Shown here: piece by piece, positions 49,113-57,201 of the stretch
How the letters are laid out: each line of letters begins with the position of its first letter
Position numbering within the stretch: position 1 is the stretch's first letter
Assembly: GCA_030418545.1 (NCBI GenBank)
Contig: QAIB01000004.1
Coordinates: 372,001 to 436,000, forward strand
Direction of reading: 5' to 3'
Length of the DNA: 64,000 nucleotides
Source: Xenophilus aerolatus
GTDB taxonomy: Bacteria; Pseudomonadota; Gammaproteobacteria; Burkholderiales; Burkholderiaceae_C
Made by a program: the position numbers and the translations under genes
Notes under the pieces: model-generated
The model's input: only the letters and a program-made list of their open reading frames with translations
The model's database searches: none
Told to the model about the DNA's origin: nothing

Positions 49113-49976
49113 ATGCCTGTGGTATGCGCCGCGTGCGGCACCGAAAACCGAGAAGCCGCCAAGTTCTGCCGAGGCTGCGGGGCCCGTCTGGCCGGTGCCG
49201 CGCCGGCTGCCGCGGCCGACGAGGCGGGCTGGCCGACGACCCAGCCCGCGGAGCTGCCCGGTGCCGCGGCAGACGAACGCACGGTCATCCTCGGGGCGCC
49301 GGCCGCCACGCCGCGCGCTGCGGCGCCCCAGCCACCACCGCCTCCCACCGCGCCAGCCCCGGCAACCGCCCGCGCGCCAGCGCCGGTGCATCCCATGCCG
49401 ACCGCCGCATCGCCTTCCAAGGGGCCGTGGATCGCCGTCGGCGCGGTCGCGCTGTTGCTGGTGGCGGGTGCCGGCGCCTTCTGGGCCTTCCGCGGTGCCA
49501 GAGAAGCGAGTCCGCCGGCGCCTGCGGCCGCGCCCGCCCCCGCGCCGACTGTGGCGCCCGCTCCGCTGACGCCCCCTGCCCCGGCGCCCGAACCGGCCCC
49601 GCCGGCACCCGCGCCGGAGCCCGCACCGCCACCCCCGCCCGAGCCAGCCCCCCCGCCGGCTCCGGCTCCGTCGCCCGCACCCGCGGTGGCTGCGCCACCG
49701 GCCAAGCCCCGCCCGAAGAAGGAAGCGCCCGCACCCGTGGCGCCCAGGCCGCCGATCGAGGTGCCGGTGGCCGTGCCGGTCGCGCCGCCGCCGCCGCCCC
49801 CACCGCCGCCGCCGACGCCCGAAGCCGTCTGCGCGGGCCGCAACTTCATCGCCCGGGCACAGTGCCTTGCCGCCGAGTGCGCCAAGCCGGCCCAGCGGTC
49901 CCATCCGCAGTGCGAGGCCGTGCGCCAGCAGCAGCGGCTGGAGGAAGAGAAGCGCAACCCGTCGCTGGCGAACTGA
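49113..49976 (+). CDS. Zinc-ribbon membrane protein with Pro-rich linker
   Basis: A 287-residue protein. An N-terminal zinc ribbon (CAACGTENREAAKFCRGCG, four Cys) is cytoplasmic, followed by a Pro/Ala-rich region, one membrane helix (about 108-130), a long Pro/Ala/Glu-rich segment (about 135-230) and a C-terminal Cys-containing helical part (CAGRNFIARAQCLAAEC). GGAGGG precedes the ATG. Function unknown; the pairing with the next zinc-ribbon gene suggests a shared role. Confidence 0.72.
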   Translation: MPVVCAACGTENREAAKFCRGCGARLAGAAPAAAADEAGWPTTQPAELPGAAADERTVILGAPAATPRAAAPQPPPPPTAPAPATARAPAPVHPMPTAASPSKGPWIAVGAVALLLVAGAGAFWAFRGAREASPPAPAAAPAPAPTVAPAPLTPPAPAPEPAPPAPAPEPAPPPPPEPAPPPAPAPSPAPAVAAPPAKPRPKKEAPAPVAPRPPIEVPVAVPVAPPPPPPPPPPTPEAVCAGRNFIARAQCLAAECAKPAQRSHPQCEAVRQQQRLEEEKRNPSLAN

Positions 49977-50020
49977 ACGCTTCGTCGCTGACCCCCAGCC
50001 CTATCCGAAAGCCCACCATC

Positions 50021-50860
50021 GTGCGATGTGCCGCCTGCTCCACCGAGGTCCCGGAGGCCGCGCACTTCTGCGACGCCTGCGGTGCGGCCGTCTACCAGCA
50101 GGCACAGGCGGCCCCCCTGCCTTCGTTGCTCGACGGCGAAGGCGTCGCGACCCCACCGCGCCGGCGGCTCTGGCTGTGGCTGGGCATTCCCTTGGCGGGC
50201 GTGGCCGTGGCGGGCACGGCAGCGAGCCTGATGACCGCGGCGCCACCCAGCGTGAGCGCGGGGCAGCTGGAAGATGCGCTGCGCGCCACCGTCACCCCGG
50301 GCGATGGGCCGGCCCGCGACCCGATCTGTGTCGCCAATGGCCTGGCCTACGACAGCCAGCCGGTCAACGTGCAACTGGGCAACGTCGGCACCCTGGCCTG
50401 GATGGACACGCTGGTCGCGGCAGGCCTGTATGGGACGGGCGAAGAGGCCCAGTCCGGCGGCTTCCTGTCGCAGCCCATCCGCACCTATGCGCCGCAGCCG
50501 GCGCTGGCCGACTGGGCCGGTGCGCGCCGCCTGTGCGTGGCCAGGGCGGTGAAGCTCGAGGCGGTGCGCCAGGTCGGCACCGTCCGGTCCATGCGCTTCC
50601 GCGGCCAGGCCTACCCGGGCGTGGCGGCCGAGGTGGTGTGGACGCTGGACGGGCCCGCGCCGTGGCTGGGCACGCCGGCGGTCGCGGCCGCCTTCAGTGC
50701 CGAACTGCCGAGCTGGCGCGGCGCCCGCTGGGAAGTCACGCCCGAGGGGTGGCGGCTGGTGCAGCGGCGCAACTTCTTCCTCAGCGGCACGCAGTGGCTG
50801 ACCAGCGAGTCGCTGGAGCGCGTGGCAGGCGTGGCCCCGCGCTCCACCTTCCCGCCGTGA
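50021..50860 (+). CDS. Second zinc-ribbon membrane protein
   Basis: A 279-residue protein with an N-terminal zinc ribbon (CAACSTEVPEAAHFCDACG), one membrane helix (about 48-70) and a C-terminal extracytoplasmic domain of about 200 residues with two Cys. The GTG at 50021 lies directly before the ribbon; no ATG is placed better. It starts 44 bases after the first zinc-ribbon gene. The C-terminal domain was not recognised. Confidence 0.72.
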   Translation: MRCAACSTEVPEAAHFCDACGAAVYQQAQAAPLPSLLDGEGVATPPRRRLWLWLGIPLAGVAVAGTAASLMTAAPPSVSAGQLEDALRATVTPGDGPARDPICVANGLAYDSQPVNVQLGNVGTLAWMDTLVAAGLYGTGEEAQSGGFLSQPIRTYAPQPALADWAGARRLCVARAVKLEAVRQVGTVRSMRFRGQAYPGVAAEVVWTLDGPAPWLGTPAVAAAFSAELPSWRGARWEVTPEGWRLVQRRNFFLSGTQWLTSESLERVAGVAPRSTFPP

Positions 50861-50869
50861 GCGTCATCT

Positions 50870-50921
50870 GCTATTGAATCGATAGCTGCTCGCGCCCGTC
50901 CCGCGGGCGCTGCGGGCCGAA
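50870..50921 (+). repeat. GCTAT...ATAGC dispersed repeat, copy J (most complete)
   Basis: GCTATTGAATCGATAGC is followed by a CTCGCGCCCG...CGGGCG hairpin and CTGCGGGCCGA. It lies between converging genes, nine bases after the zinc-ribbon gene stop, and serves as the reference for the other copies. Confidence 0.92.
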
Positions 50922-50948
50922 ATGGTCCGGAATCGCCGCGGGTGTCGT

Positions 50949-52934
50949 TCAGCCGCGCTGGAGCTTGTCGATCGCCAGGGCGAGCGCGCCCGGCTTGCCC
51001 GAGAGCACCAGGGTGTCGCCATCCGCCAGCACGGTGTCGCCGCCGGGCTCGGCCGCCTGCCCGCCCTGGCGCCGCAAGGCCGCCACGCGCACGCCCATCG
51101 CCTGCAGCGCCAGCTGCGCCAGCGGCCGGCCGACGGCGCGGGCGCCCGCCGTCAGCGTGAAGCTGTCGAGCCGCTCGTGGTCGATCTCGTCCACGGTGTC
51201 GTCGTCGGCCCCGTGGAAGTAGCCGCGCAGCAGGTTGTAGCGCGCGTCGCGCTGGTCCTGCACCACGCGGATCACGCGGCGCATCGGCACGCCGACCAGC
51301 GCCAGCGCATGGCTGGCGAGCATGAGCGAGCCCTCGATGGCCTCCGGCACTACCTCGGTGGCGCCGGCGGCCTGCAGCTTCTCCAGGTCGTGGTCGTCCT
51401 GCGTGCGCACGATCACCGGCACCTGCGGCGCGTGGGCGCGGATGTTGGCCAGCACCTTGAGCGCCCCCGGCACGTCGAGGTAGGTGATGACCACGGCGCT
51501 GGCGCGCGCCAGGCCGGCAGCCATCAGCGCCTGCGGCCGCGCCGCGTCGCCGAAGACCACCGAATCGCCGGCGGCGGCAGCCTGGCGCACGCGGTCGGGG
51601 TCGAGGTCGAGCGCCATGTAGGGGATGCCTTCGCGCTCCAGCATGCGCGCCAGGTTCTGCCCGCAGCGGCCGTAGCCGCAGATGATCACGTGCTCGGCCG
51701 TGTTGATCGTCTTGCGGGCGATGCTGGTCATCTGCAGCGACTGCTGCATCCAGTCGCTCGCCACCAGCTTGCGCACGATGGCGTTGCTGTACATCACGAT
51801 GAAGGGCGTGGCCAGCATGGACAAAATCATCGAGGCCAGCACCGGGTTGGCGAGCCAGGGCGGCAGCAGGCTGCGCTCCTGCGCCAGCGTGAGCAGCACG
51901 AAGCCGAACTCGCCCGCCTGTGCCAGGTACAGGCCGGTGCGCAGCGACACGCCCGTGGTGGCGCCCAGCCCACGCGCCAGCACCGTCACCAGCGCCAGCT
52001 TGAAGGCCAGCGGCAGCACCAGCAGCACCGCCACCAGGGCCCAGTGGTCCACCACCACGTGCCAGTCGAGCGACATGCCGATGGTGATGAAGAACAGACC
52101 GAGCAGCACGTCGTGGAAGGCGCGGATGTCGGTCTCGACCTGGTGCTTGTACTCGGTCTCGGACACCAGCATGCCGGCGATGAAGGCGCCCAGCGCGAGC
52201 GACAGCCCGGCCAGCTCCGTCAGCCAGGCCAGGCCAAGCGTGACCAGCAGCAGGTTGAGCATGAACAGCTCTTCGCTGCGCCGCCGCGCGACCAGGGTGA
52301 GCCACCAGCGCATCACCCGCGGGCCGCCGTAGAGCAGCAGGCCGACCAGCGCCGTGGCCTTGAGCATCGCGATGCCGAGGTCCTTGATCAGCGTCTCGGG
52401 CGGCGCGCCCAGCGCGGGGATCAGCACCAGCAGCGGCACGACCGCCAGATCCTGGAACAGCAGCACGCCCATCACGCGCCGGCCGTGCTCGCTCTCGAGT
52501 TCCAGCCGCTCGGCCATCAGCTTCACGACGATGGCGGTGCTGCTCATCGTCAGCGCGCCCGACAGCGCCAGCGCCGTCTGCCAGCCCAGGCGCCACTGCG
52601 GCGGCAGGAAGCGCGCCAGCACCAGCGCACCGACGGTGGCGAGCCCCATCGTCAGCAGCACCTGCAGCAGGCCGAGCCCGAACACGTGCTTGCGCATGGC
52701 GCGCAGCTTCGGCAGGCTGAACTCCAGGCCGATCACGAACATGAGAAAGACGACGCCGAACTCGCCCAGGTGCTTGATGCCTTCGTCGTTGTCGGCCAGC
52801 TTGAGCGCGTGCGGGCCGATCAGCACGCCGGCCACCAGGTAGCCGAGCATCGGCGGCAGCTTGAGGGAGCGGCAGGCCACCACGCCGAGCACGGCGGCCA
52901 GCAGGTACAGCAGCGTGAGTTCGAAGGAGCTCAA
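50949..52934 (-). CDS. CPA2-family cation:proton antiporter (KefB/YbaL type)
   Basis: A 661-residue inner-membrane transporter. About 12 helices (residues 5-385; LPPMLGYLVAGVLIGP, TMSSTAIVVKLMAERLE, LAQAGEFGFVLL) form the antiporter core. A TrkA-N NAD-binding domain follows (VIICGYGRCGQNLARMLE) and a TrkA-C-like end (LTAGARAVGRPLAQLAL). Such proteins exchange K+ or Na+ for H+ and are often gated by ligands. The TTG at 52934 has GGAG upstream and starts the first helix; upstream in-frame sequence is low-complexity. Confidence 0.88.
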   Translation of the reverse strand: MSSFELTLLYLLAAVLGVVACRSLKLPPMLGYLVAGVLIGPHALKLADNDEGIKHLGEFGVVFLMFVIGLEFSLPKLRAMRKHVFGLGLLQVLLTMGLATVGALVLARFLPPQWRLGWQTALALSGALTMSSTAIVVKLMAERLELESEHGRRVMGVLLFQDLAVVPLLVLIPALGAPPETLIKDLGIAMLKATALVGLLLYGGPRVMRWWLTLVARRRSEELFMLNLLLVTLGLAWLTELAGLSLALGAFIAGMLVSETEYKHQVETDIRAFHDVLLGLFFITIGMSLDWHVVVDHWALVAVLLVLPLAFKLALVTVLARGLGATTGVSLRTGLYLAQAGEFGFVLLTLAQERSLLPPWLANPVLASMILSMLATPFIVMYSNAIVRKLVASDWMQQSLQMTSIARKTINTAEHVIICGYGRCGQNLARMLEREGIPYMALDLDPDRVRQAAAAGDSVVFGDAARPQALMAAGLARASAVVITYLDVPGALKVLANIRAHAPQVPVIVRTQDDHDLEKLQAAGATEVVPEAIEGSLMLASHALALVGVPMRRVIRVVQDQRDARYNLLRGYFHGADDDTVDEIDHERLDSFTLTAGARAVGRPLAQLALQAMGVRVAALRRQGGQAAEPGGDTVLADGDTLVLSGKPGALALAIDKLQRG

Positions 52935-53079
52935 GCGGCGCTCCGCGGGCCGTTCGCGCGCCCGCCGTGCGGCCCGCGCGTTGCCGAAACGGATTCGGTC
53001 GGACGGGAGGCGTGGGGCGCGGGCATGCGCCGATCCTAGCAAGCGCCATGCGCTTTCCGTGGGGCCACCGGCCGGTCGA

Positions 53080-53085
53080 TAAAAT
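53080..53085 (+). promoter_or_regulatory. -10 element next to kdsD
   Basis: TAAAAT ends seven bases before the kdsD ATG, so transcription would begin at or within a base or two of the start codon. No clear -35 and no Shine-Dalgarno sequence were found. A leaderless kdsD message is possible. Confidence 0.4.
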
Positions 53086-53091
53086 TCCCGC

Positions 53092-54078
53092 ATGAGTTCC
53101 CTGCCCCTCGATCCCGACGCCCTGCTGGCGCGGGCCCGCGCCACCTTCGACATCGAGGCCGCGGCCGTCCTGGGCCTGAAGGCACGGCTCGGGGAATCCT
53201 TCGTCGAGGCGGTGCGGCGCATCCTCGAGGTGCGCGGCCGCGTGGTCGTGATGGGCATGGGCAAGAGCGGCCATGTGGGCCGCAAGATCGCCGCCACGCT
53301 CGCTTCCACTGGCACGCCGGCGATGTTCGTCCACCCCGCCGAGGCCAGCCATGGCGACCTGGGGATGATCAAGACGGTGGACATCGTCATCGGCATCTCC
53401 AACAGCGGCGAGAGCGACGAGCTCGCCGCCATCCTTCCCGTCATCAAGCGCCAGGGCGTGCCGTTGATCGCGATGACCGGTGGCCACCAGTCCACGCTGG
53501 CACGCCATGCCGACCTGGTGATCGACACCGGCGTCGACAAGGAAGCCTGCCCGCTGAACCTGGCGCCCACCGCCAGCACCACGGCGCAGATGGCGATGGG
53601 CGATGCGCTGGCCGTCGCGCTGCTCGACGCGCGCGGCTTCGGCACCGAGGACTACGCGCGCTCGCATCCGGGCGGTGCCCTCGGCCGCAAGCTGCTCACG
53701 CACGTGAGCGACGTCATGCGGTCGGGCGATGCGGTGCCGCGCGTGTCGCCGACGGCCGGCATCACCGAGCTGATGCGCGCCATGAGCAACCAGGGCTTCG
53801 GCGCCGCGGCCGTGATGGACGAGGCCGGCCGCGCGGCCGGCATCTTCACCGACGGCGATCTGCGCCGCCTCATCGAGGCCGGCGCCGACCTGCGCACGCC
53901 CACCGCCGCCGACGTCATGCACCGCAACCCGCGTACCGTGCGCGCCGACGCGCTGGCGGTCGAGGCGGCCGAACTGATGGAGCAGCACGGCATCACGCGG
54001 TTGTTCGTGGTCGACGCCGACGGGCGTCTCACGGGTGCCCTGAACACCACCGACCTGATGCGGGCCAAGGTCATCTGA
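53092..54078 (+). CDS. kdsD: D-arabinose 5-phosphate isomerase
   Basis: A 328-residue enzyme that converts ribulose 5-phosphate to arabinose 5-phosphate, the first step to KDO for lipopolysaccharide. A SIS domain (GMGKSGHVGRKIAATLASTG; ISNSGESDEL) is followed by two CBS domains (about 205-328; VMRSGDAVPRV, IFTDGDLRRLIE, VMHRNPRTV). It starts an operon with kdsC and lptC and overlaps kdsC by one base. Confidence 0.96.
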   Translation: MSSLPLDPDALLARARATFDIEAAAVLGLKARLGESFVEAVRRILEVRGRVVVMGMGKSGHVGRKIAATLASTGTPAMFVHPAEASHGDLGMIKTVDIVIGISNSGESDELAAILPVIKRQGVPLIAMTGGHQSTLARHADLVIDTGVDKEACPLNLAPTASTTAQMAMGDALAVALLDARGFGTEDYARSHPGGALGRKLLTHVSDVMRSGDAVPRVSPTAGITELMRAMSNQGFGAAAVMDEAGRAAGIFTDGDLRRLIEAGADLRTPTAADVMHRNPRTVRADALAVEAAELMEQHGITRLFVVDADGRLTGALNTTDLMRAKVI

Positions 54079-54647
54079 TGGCGGGCAGCTCCGTGGCCCC
54101 CGCGCAGCAATTCGCGCCCGAGATCCTGCTCGCCGCGCAGGCCGTGCGCATCGCCTTCTTCGACGTCGACGGCGTGCTGACCGACGGCGGCGTGTACTTC
54201 AGCGAGGCCGGCGAGACGCTCAAGCGCTTTTCCATCCTCGACGGCTACGGCCTGCAGATGCTGCGCCGCGCGGGCATCGTGCCGGCCGTCATCACGGGCC
54301 GCGATTCGAAACCGCTGCGCGTGCGCCTCGAGGCGCTGGGCATCGACCAGGTGCGCTACGGCACCACCGACAAGCTGCCCGCCGCCCAGGCCATGCTCGA
54401 CGCGCTGGGCCTGGATTGGGCGCAGGCGGCCGCCATCGGCGACGACTGGCCCGACCTGCCCGTGCTGCGCCGGGTCGGGTTTGCTGCCGCGCCGGCCAAC
54501 GCACACGTCGAGGTGCGGGCGGCCGTGCGTCATGTGACCGCGGCGCGCGGGGGCGAGGGCGCGGCGCGCGAGTTCTGCGACCTGCTGCTGATGGCCGGCG
54601 GGCACTACCGCCGCCTGCTCGATGCGGCACACGGGGTGGTCGCATGA
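54078..54647 (+). CDS. kdsC: 3-deoxy-D-manno-octulosonate 8-phosphate phosphatase
   Basis: A 189-residue HAD-family phosphatase that releases KDO from its 8-phosphate. HAD motif I is FFDVDGVLTDG, motif II is ITGRDSKPL, and GDDWPDLPVL is motif IV. The length is that of the family, which lacks a cap domain and works as a tetramer. It overlaps kdsD and lptC by one and four bases respectively. Confidence 0.96.
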   Translation: MAGSSVAPAQQFAPEILLAAQAVRIAFFDVDGVLTDGGVYFSEAGETLKRFSILDGYGLQMLRRAGIVPAVITGRDSKPLRVRLEALGIDQVRYGTTDKLPAAQAMLDALGLDWAQAAAIGDDWPDLPVLRRVGFAAAPANAHVEVRAAVRHVTAARGGEGAAREFCDLLLMAGGHYRRLLDAAHGVVA

Positions 54648-55327
54648 GCACGGCGACGCCCGATGCCGTCGCGGGGCGGCGCGAGCGCCCGGGTGCCTGG
54701 ACCCGGCTGCGCCAGGGCCTGGACCGTGCCAGCCTGTACCTGCCGATCATCCTGACCGGCGCGCTGGCGCTGGGCACCTACTGGCTGGTGCGCAATGCGC
54801 CGCGCCTGGTCCAACCCACCGCCAAGCAGGCGCCGACGCACGAGCCCGACTTCTTCATGCGTGACTTCACGGTCAAGAATTTCCTGCCCGATGGCAGCTT
54901 GCGCAGCGAGCTGTCGGGCAAGGAGGGACGGCACTACCCCGACACCGACACGCTCGAGGTCGACCAGGTGCGCGTGCGCTCGATCTCGCCCGAAGGCCTG
55001 GTCACGCACGCCACCGCCGACCGCGGCCTGTCGAACGGCGACGGCAGCGAGATCCAGCTCTTCGGCAACGCGGTGGTCATCCGCGACGCGGCGGTGACGG
55101 CCAACGGCCGCCCGATGCCGCGGCTGGAGTTCCGCGGCGACTTCCTGCATGCCTTCGTCAACACCGAGCGCGTGAAGTCCAACAAGCCCGTGACGCTGAT
55201 CCGCGGCTCGGACCGCTTCACGGCCGACTCGATGGACTACGACAACCTCAGCGGCATCGCCAACCTCAACGGCCGCGTGCGTGGCTTGTTGATCCCGTCG
55301 GCCGCAGCCCCGGGCGCCAAGCGCTGA
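54644..55327 (+). CDS. lptC: LPS export protein LptC
   Basis: A 227-residue inner-membrane protein with one helix (about 33-50) and a periplasmic beta-jellyroll that passes LPS from LptBFG to LptA. FFMRDFTVKNFLPDGSLRSEL and the beta-strand pattern to about residue 200 fit the family. It overlaps kdsC by four bases. lptA and lptB, which usually follow, are not here; an unrelated SDR gene follows instead. Confidence 0.92.
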   Translation: MSTATPDAVAGRRERPGAWTRLRQGLDRASLYLPIILTGALALGTYWLVRNAPRLVQPTAKQAPTHEPDFFMRDFTVKNFLPDGSLRSELSGKEGRHYPDTDTLEVDQVRVRSISPEGLVTHATADRGLSNGDGSEIQLFGNAVVIRDAAVTANGRPMPRLEFRGDFLHAFVNTERVKSNKPVTLIRGSDRFTADSMDYDNLSGIANLNGRVRGLLIPSAAAPGAKR

Positions 55328-55344
55328 TTTCAAGAATTCTGCCC

Positions 55345-56127
55345 ATGACGAGCACTGCGCCGCTGGCCTTCATCACCGGTGCGTCCAGCGGCATCGGCCA
55401 GGCGCTGGCCGGACGTTTTGCCGACGCCGGCTACCGGCTGGCCCTGGTGGCACGCCGCACGGCCGAGATCGAATCGTGGGCTACCGCGCGCGAATTGGGC
55501 GCGGGTAGCTATCGAATCTATAGCGCCGACGTGAGCGCGATCGACAGCATCGTGGCAGCGGGGAAGGACTGCCTGGCCACGCAGGGCCTGCCCGACGTGG
55601 TGATCGCCAACGCCGGCATCAGCGTGGGCATCGACACCGCCGAACGCGGCGACCTGGACGTGATGGCGCAGACCTTCGCCATCAACAGCGTCGGGCTGGC
55701 GGCGACTTTCCACCCCTTCGTCACCGGCATGGTCGAGCGCGGCAGCGGGCGACTCGTGGGCATCGGCAGCGTGGCGTCCATTCGCGGCCTGCCGGGCCAT
55801 GGTGCCTATTGCGCCAGCAAGGCGGGCGTGGTCGCGTATTGCGAGAGCCTGCGAGGCGAACTGCGGCCGACCGGCGTCAAGGTCGTCACCCTCTGCCCGG
55901 GCTACATCGACACACCGCTCACCCAGGGCAATCGCTACGGCATGCCCTTCCTGATGCAGGCCGAGGATTTCGCCGACCAGGCCTTCCGTGCCATCGAGGC
56001 CGGCACCAGCTACCGTGTGATCCCCTGGCAGATGGGCGTGGTCGCCAAGATCATGCGCCTCATGCCCAACGCCCTGTTCGACCGGGCGGTGCAGGGACGC
56101 GCGCGCAAGAAGCGCAGCGGCGAATAG
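55345..56127 (+). CDS. Short-chain dehydrogenase/reductase
   Basis: A 260-residue NAD(P)-dependent oxidoreductase of the classical SDR family: cofactor loop ITGASSGIGQ, NAG motif (IANAGIS), catalytic Ser in GIGSVAS and YxxxK (YCASKAG). The substrate is unknown. The segment SYRIYS is encoded by an embedded copy of the GCTAT...ATAGC dyad (55508-55524). It starts 17 bases after lptC and may be read with it. Confidence 0.9.
   Translation: MTSTAPLAFITGASSGIGQALAGRFADAGYRLALVARRTAEIESWATARELGAGSYRIYSADVSAIDSIVAAGKDCLATQGLPDVVIANAGISVGIDTAERGDLDVMAQTFAINSVGLAATFHPFVTGMVERGSGRLVGIGSVASIRGLPGHGAYCASKAGVVAYCESLRGELRPTGVKVVTLCPGYIDTPLTQGNRYGMPFLMQAEDFADQAFRAIEAGTSYRVIPWQMGVVAKIMRLMPNALFDRAVQGRARKKRSGE
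55508..55524. repeat. GCTAT...ATAGC dyad inside the SDR gene, copy H
   Basis: GCTATCGAATCTATAGC has the same 5-bp arms and 7-base centre as the intergenic copies but lies inside coding sequence. Only the dyad is clear; the tail is degenerate. Confidence 0.65.
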
Positions 56128-56180
56128 CCAGGCCACCCCGTTTGGCCCCGCGGCGCGATGCGCGGACGGGCGACAAAGAA

Positions 56181-56202
56181 AAAGGCTCCCGAGGGAGCCT
56201 TT
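56181..56202 (-). terminator. Terminator of the RNA-binding protein gene
   Basis: The stem AAAGGCTC/GAGCCTTT around a CCGAGG centre, followed on the minus strand by a T-rich tract (complement of AAAGAAAAA at 56175-56183). It lies 25 bases after the minus-strand stop and may also stop SDR transcripts. Confidence 0.8.
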
Positions 56203-56226
56203 CGTCTGTCTGCGACCGGGGTCGGA

Positions 56227-56745
56227 TCAGTAGCCGCTGTTGCCGCCGCCGCCGTAGCCGCCGCGGTTGCCACCGCCACCGCCGCGCGGGCCGGTGCCGT
56301 AGGGGCTGCGGAAGCTGCCGTCGTTGCCGCCGCCGCTGGCGCCGCGGCCACCGCCGTAGCCACCACCGCCGCCACTGCGACCACCACCGCCACCGCCGTA
56401 ACCGCCGCCGCCGCCACCACCGTAGCCGCCGCCGCCACCACCGCCGCCGTAGCCGCCGCCACCACCACCGTAGCCACCGCTGCGGGGCGGACGGGGTTCC
56501 ATCGGACGTGCTTCATTCACCACGACACTGCGGCCGCCCAGAGGCTGGCCGTTCATGCCCTGGATGGCGGCCTGCGCCTCGGCATCGCTGCCCATTTCAA
56601 CGAAACCGAAGCCCTTGGAGCGGCCGGTTTCACGTTCCATCATCACCTTGGCGCTGGTCACGGCGCCGAACTGGCCGAAGGCCTGCTCGAGATCTCCGTC
56701 GCGCACCGAATAAGGCAGGTTGCCGACGTACAGTTTGTTGCCCAT
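56227..56745 (-). CDS. Glycine-rich RRM RNA-binding protein
   Basis: A 172-residue protein. One RNA-recognition motif (residues 3-78) has RNP2 LYVGNLPY and RNP1 KGFGFVEM. The C-terminal half is almost only Gly, Tyr, Arg and Ser (repeats of GGYGGGG), as in cyanobacterial and proteobacterial cold-induced Rbp proteins. It would bind single-stranded RNA. AGGAG lies seven bases before the ATG at 56745. The tail is encoded by a GC-rich repetitive tract that may vary in length. Confidence 0.93.
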   Translation of the reverse strand: MGNKLYVGNLPYSVRDGDLEQAFGQFGAVTSAKVMMERETGRSKGFGFVEMGSDAEAQAAIQGMNGQPLGGRSVVVNEARPMEPRPPRSGGYGGGGGGYGGGGGGGGYGGGGGGGYGGGGGGRSGGGGGYGGGRGASGGGNDGSFRSPYGTGPRGGGGGNRGGYGGGGNSGY

Positions 56746-56868
56746 CACGGGACTCCTATGAACACTGAGAAAAAGCGATGGAGTCCCGAAAGCGAGGCGC
56801 GCTCTGCGCACGCCAGGCGAAACTGACCGATCACCGAATCGCCCCGGCATTTCCGACCGAAGGCCCGA

Positions 56869-56897
56869 CCATTATGGGTGATTTATTTCGGGCGCAA
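56869..56897 (-). promoter_or_regulatory. Promoter of the RNA-binding protein gene
   Basis: On the minus strand a -35 TTGCGC (56892-56897) and a -10 TAATGG (56869-56874) are separated by 17 bases in an AT-rich stretch. It would give a leader of about 117 bases, which is common for cold-induced RNA-binding genes. Confidence 0.5.
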
Positions 56898-57004
56898 CTA
56901 GGAATTTGCCCCGGCACAACGCCGAATTCACATTTAGACAAAGCGAGCGCACACTTACATGGAATATTTCCTACGTCGAAGCGCCTATGGGTAAACCCGG
57001 AGGC

Positions 57005-57010
57005 TAGAAT
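57005..57010 (+). promoter_or_regulatory. -10 element of the riboswitch-UPF0016 transcript
   Basis: TAGAAT lies about seven bases before the predicted start of the aptamer-bearing leader (about 57017). No good -35 was found at the usual distance. Its position fits a message that begins with the yybP-ykoY aptamer. Confidence 0.5.
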
Positions 57011-57020
57011 CGCCGCCGTC

Positions 57021-57127
57021 ATTGGGGAGTAGCCGCCTTCCGCTCGAGAAGGGTGTGCGTCAACAGACTTGTCCTGCGCCCCACGCAGGCATGGCGTACA
57101 CAGTGAACCACCTGGCGAGACCATTGA
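57021..57127 (+). promoter_or_regulatory. yybP-ykoY-type manganese riboswitch
   Basis: The leader has the conserved blocks of the Mn2+-sensing aptamer in order: GGGGAGTAGC (57024-57033), GTCAACAGACT (57059-57069) and GCGAGACC (57115-57122), joined by variable hairpins. The downstream gene is a UPF0016 family protein, a known target class. After the aptamer, a long imperfect hairpin (57123-57168) could form, and CCGAAGGG (57149-57156) could instead pair with CCTTCGG (57175-57181), which itself can cover the GAGGA ribosome site. Translational control is therefore likely. Confidence 0.9.
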
Positions 57128-57201
57128 CTGCGCAACTTCGGGATATGGCCGAAGGGTTGCGTGGTCAATTGCGTCCTTCGGCCGAGGAACCCCACGTCAT
57201 C

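Noticed and set aside
56260-56500. GC-rich trinucleotide tract as a CRISPR array or satellite
   Set aside because: It encodes the Gly/Tyr-rich tail of the RRM protein in frame; unit spacing is irregular and there are no spacers.
57022-57201. An N-terminal extension of the UPF0016 protein
   Set aside because: The in-frame sequence coincides with the conserved blocks of the manganese riboswitch and encodes no plausible protein segment; the family starts at the ATG at 57202.
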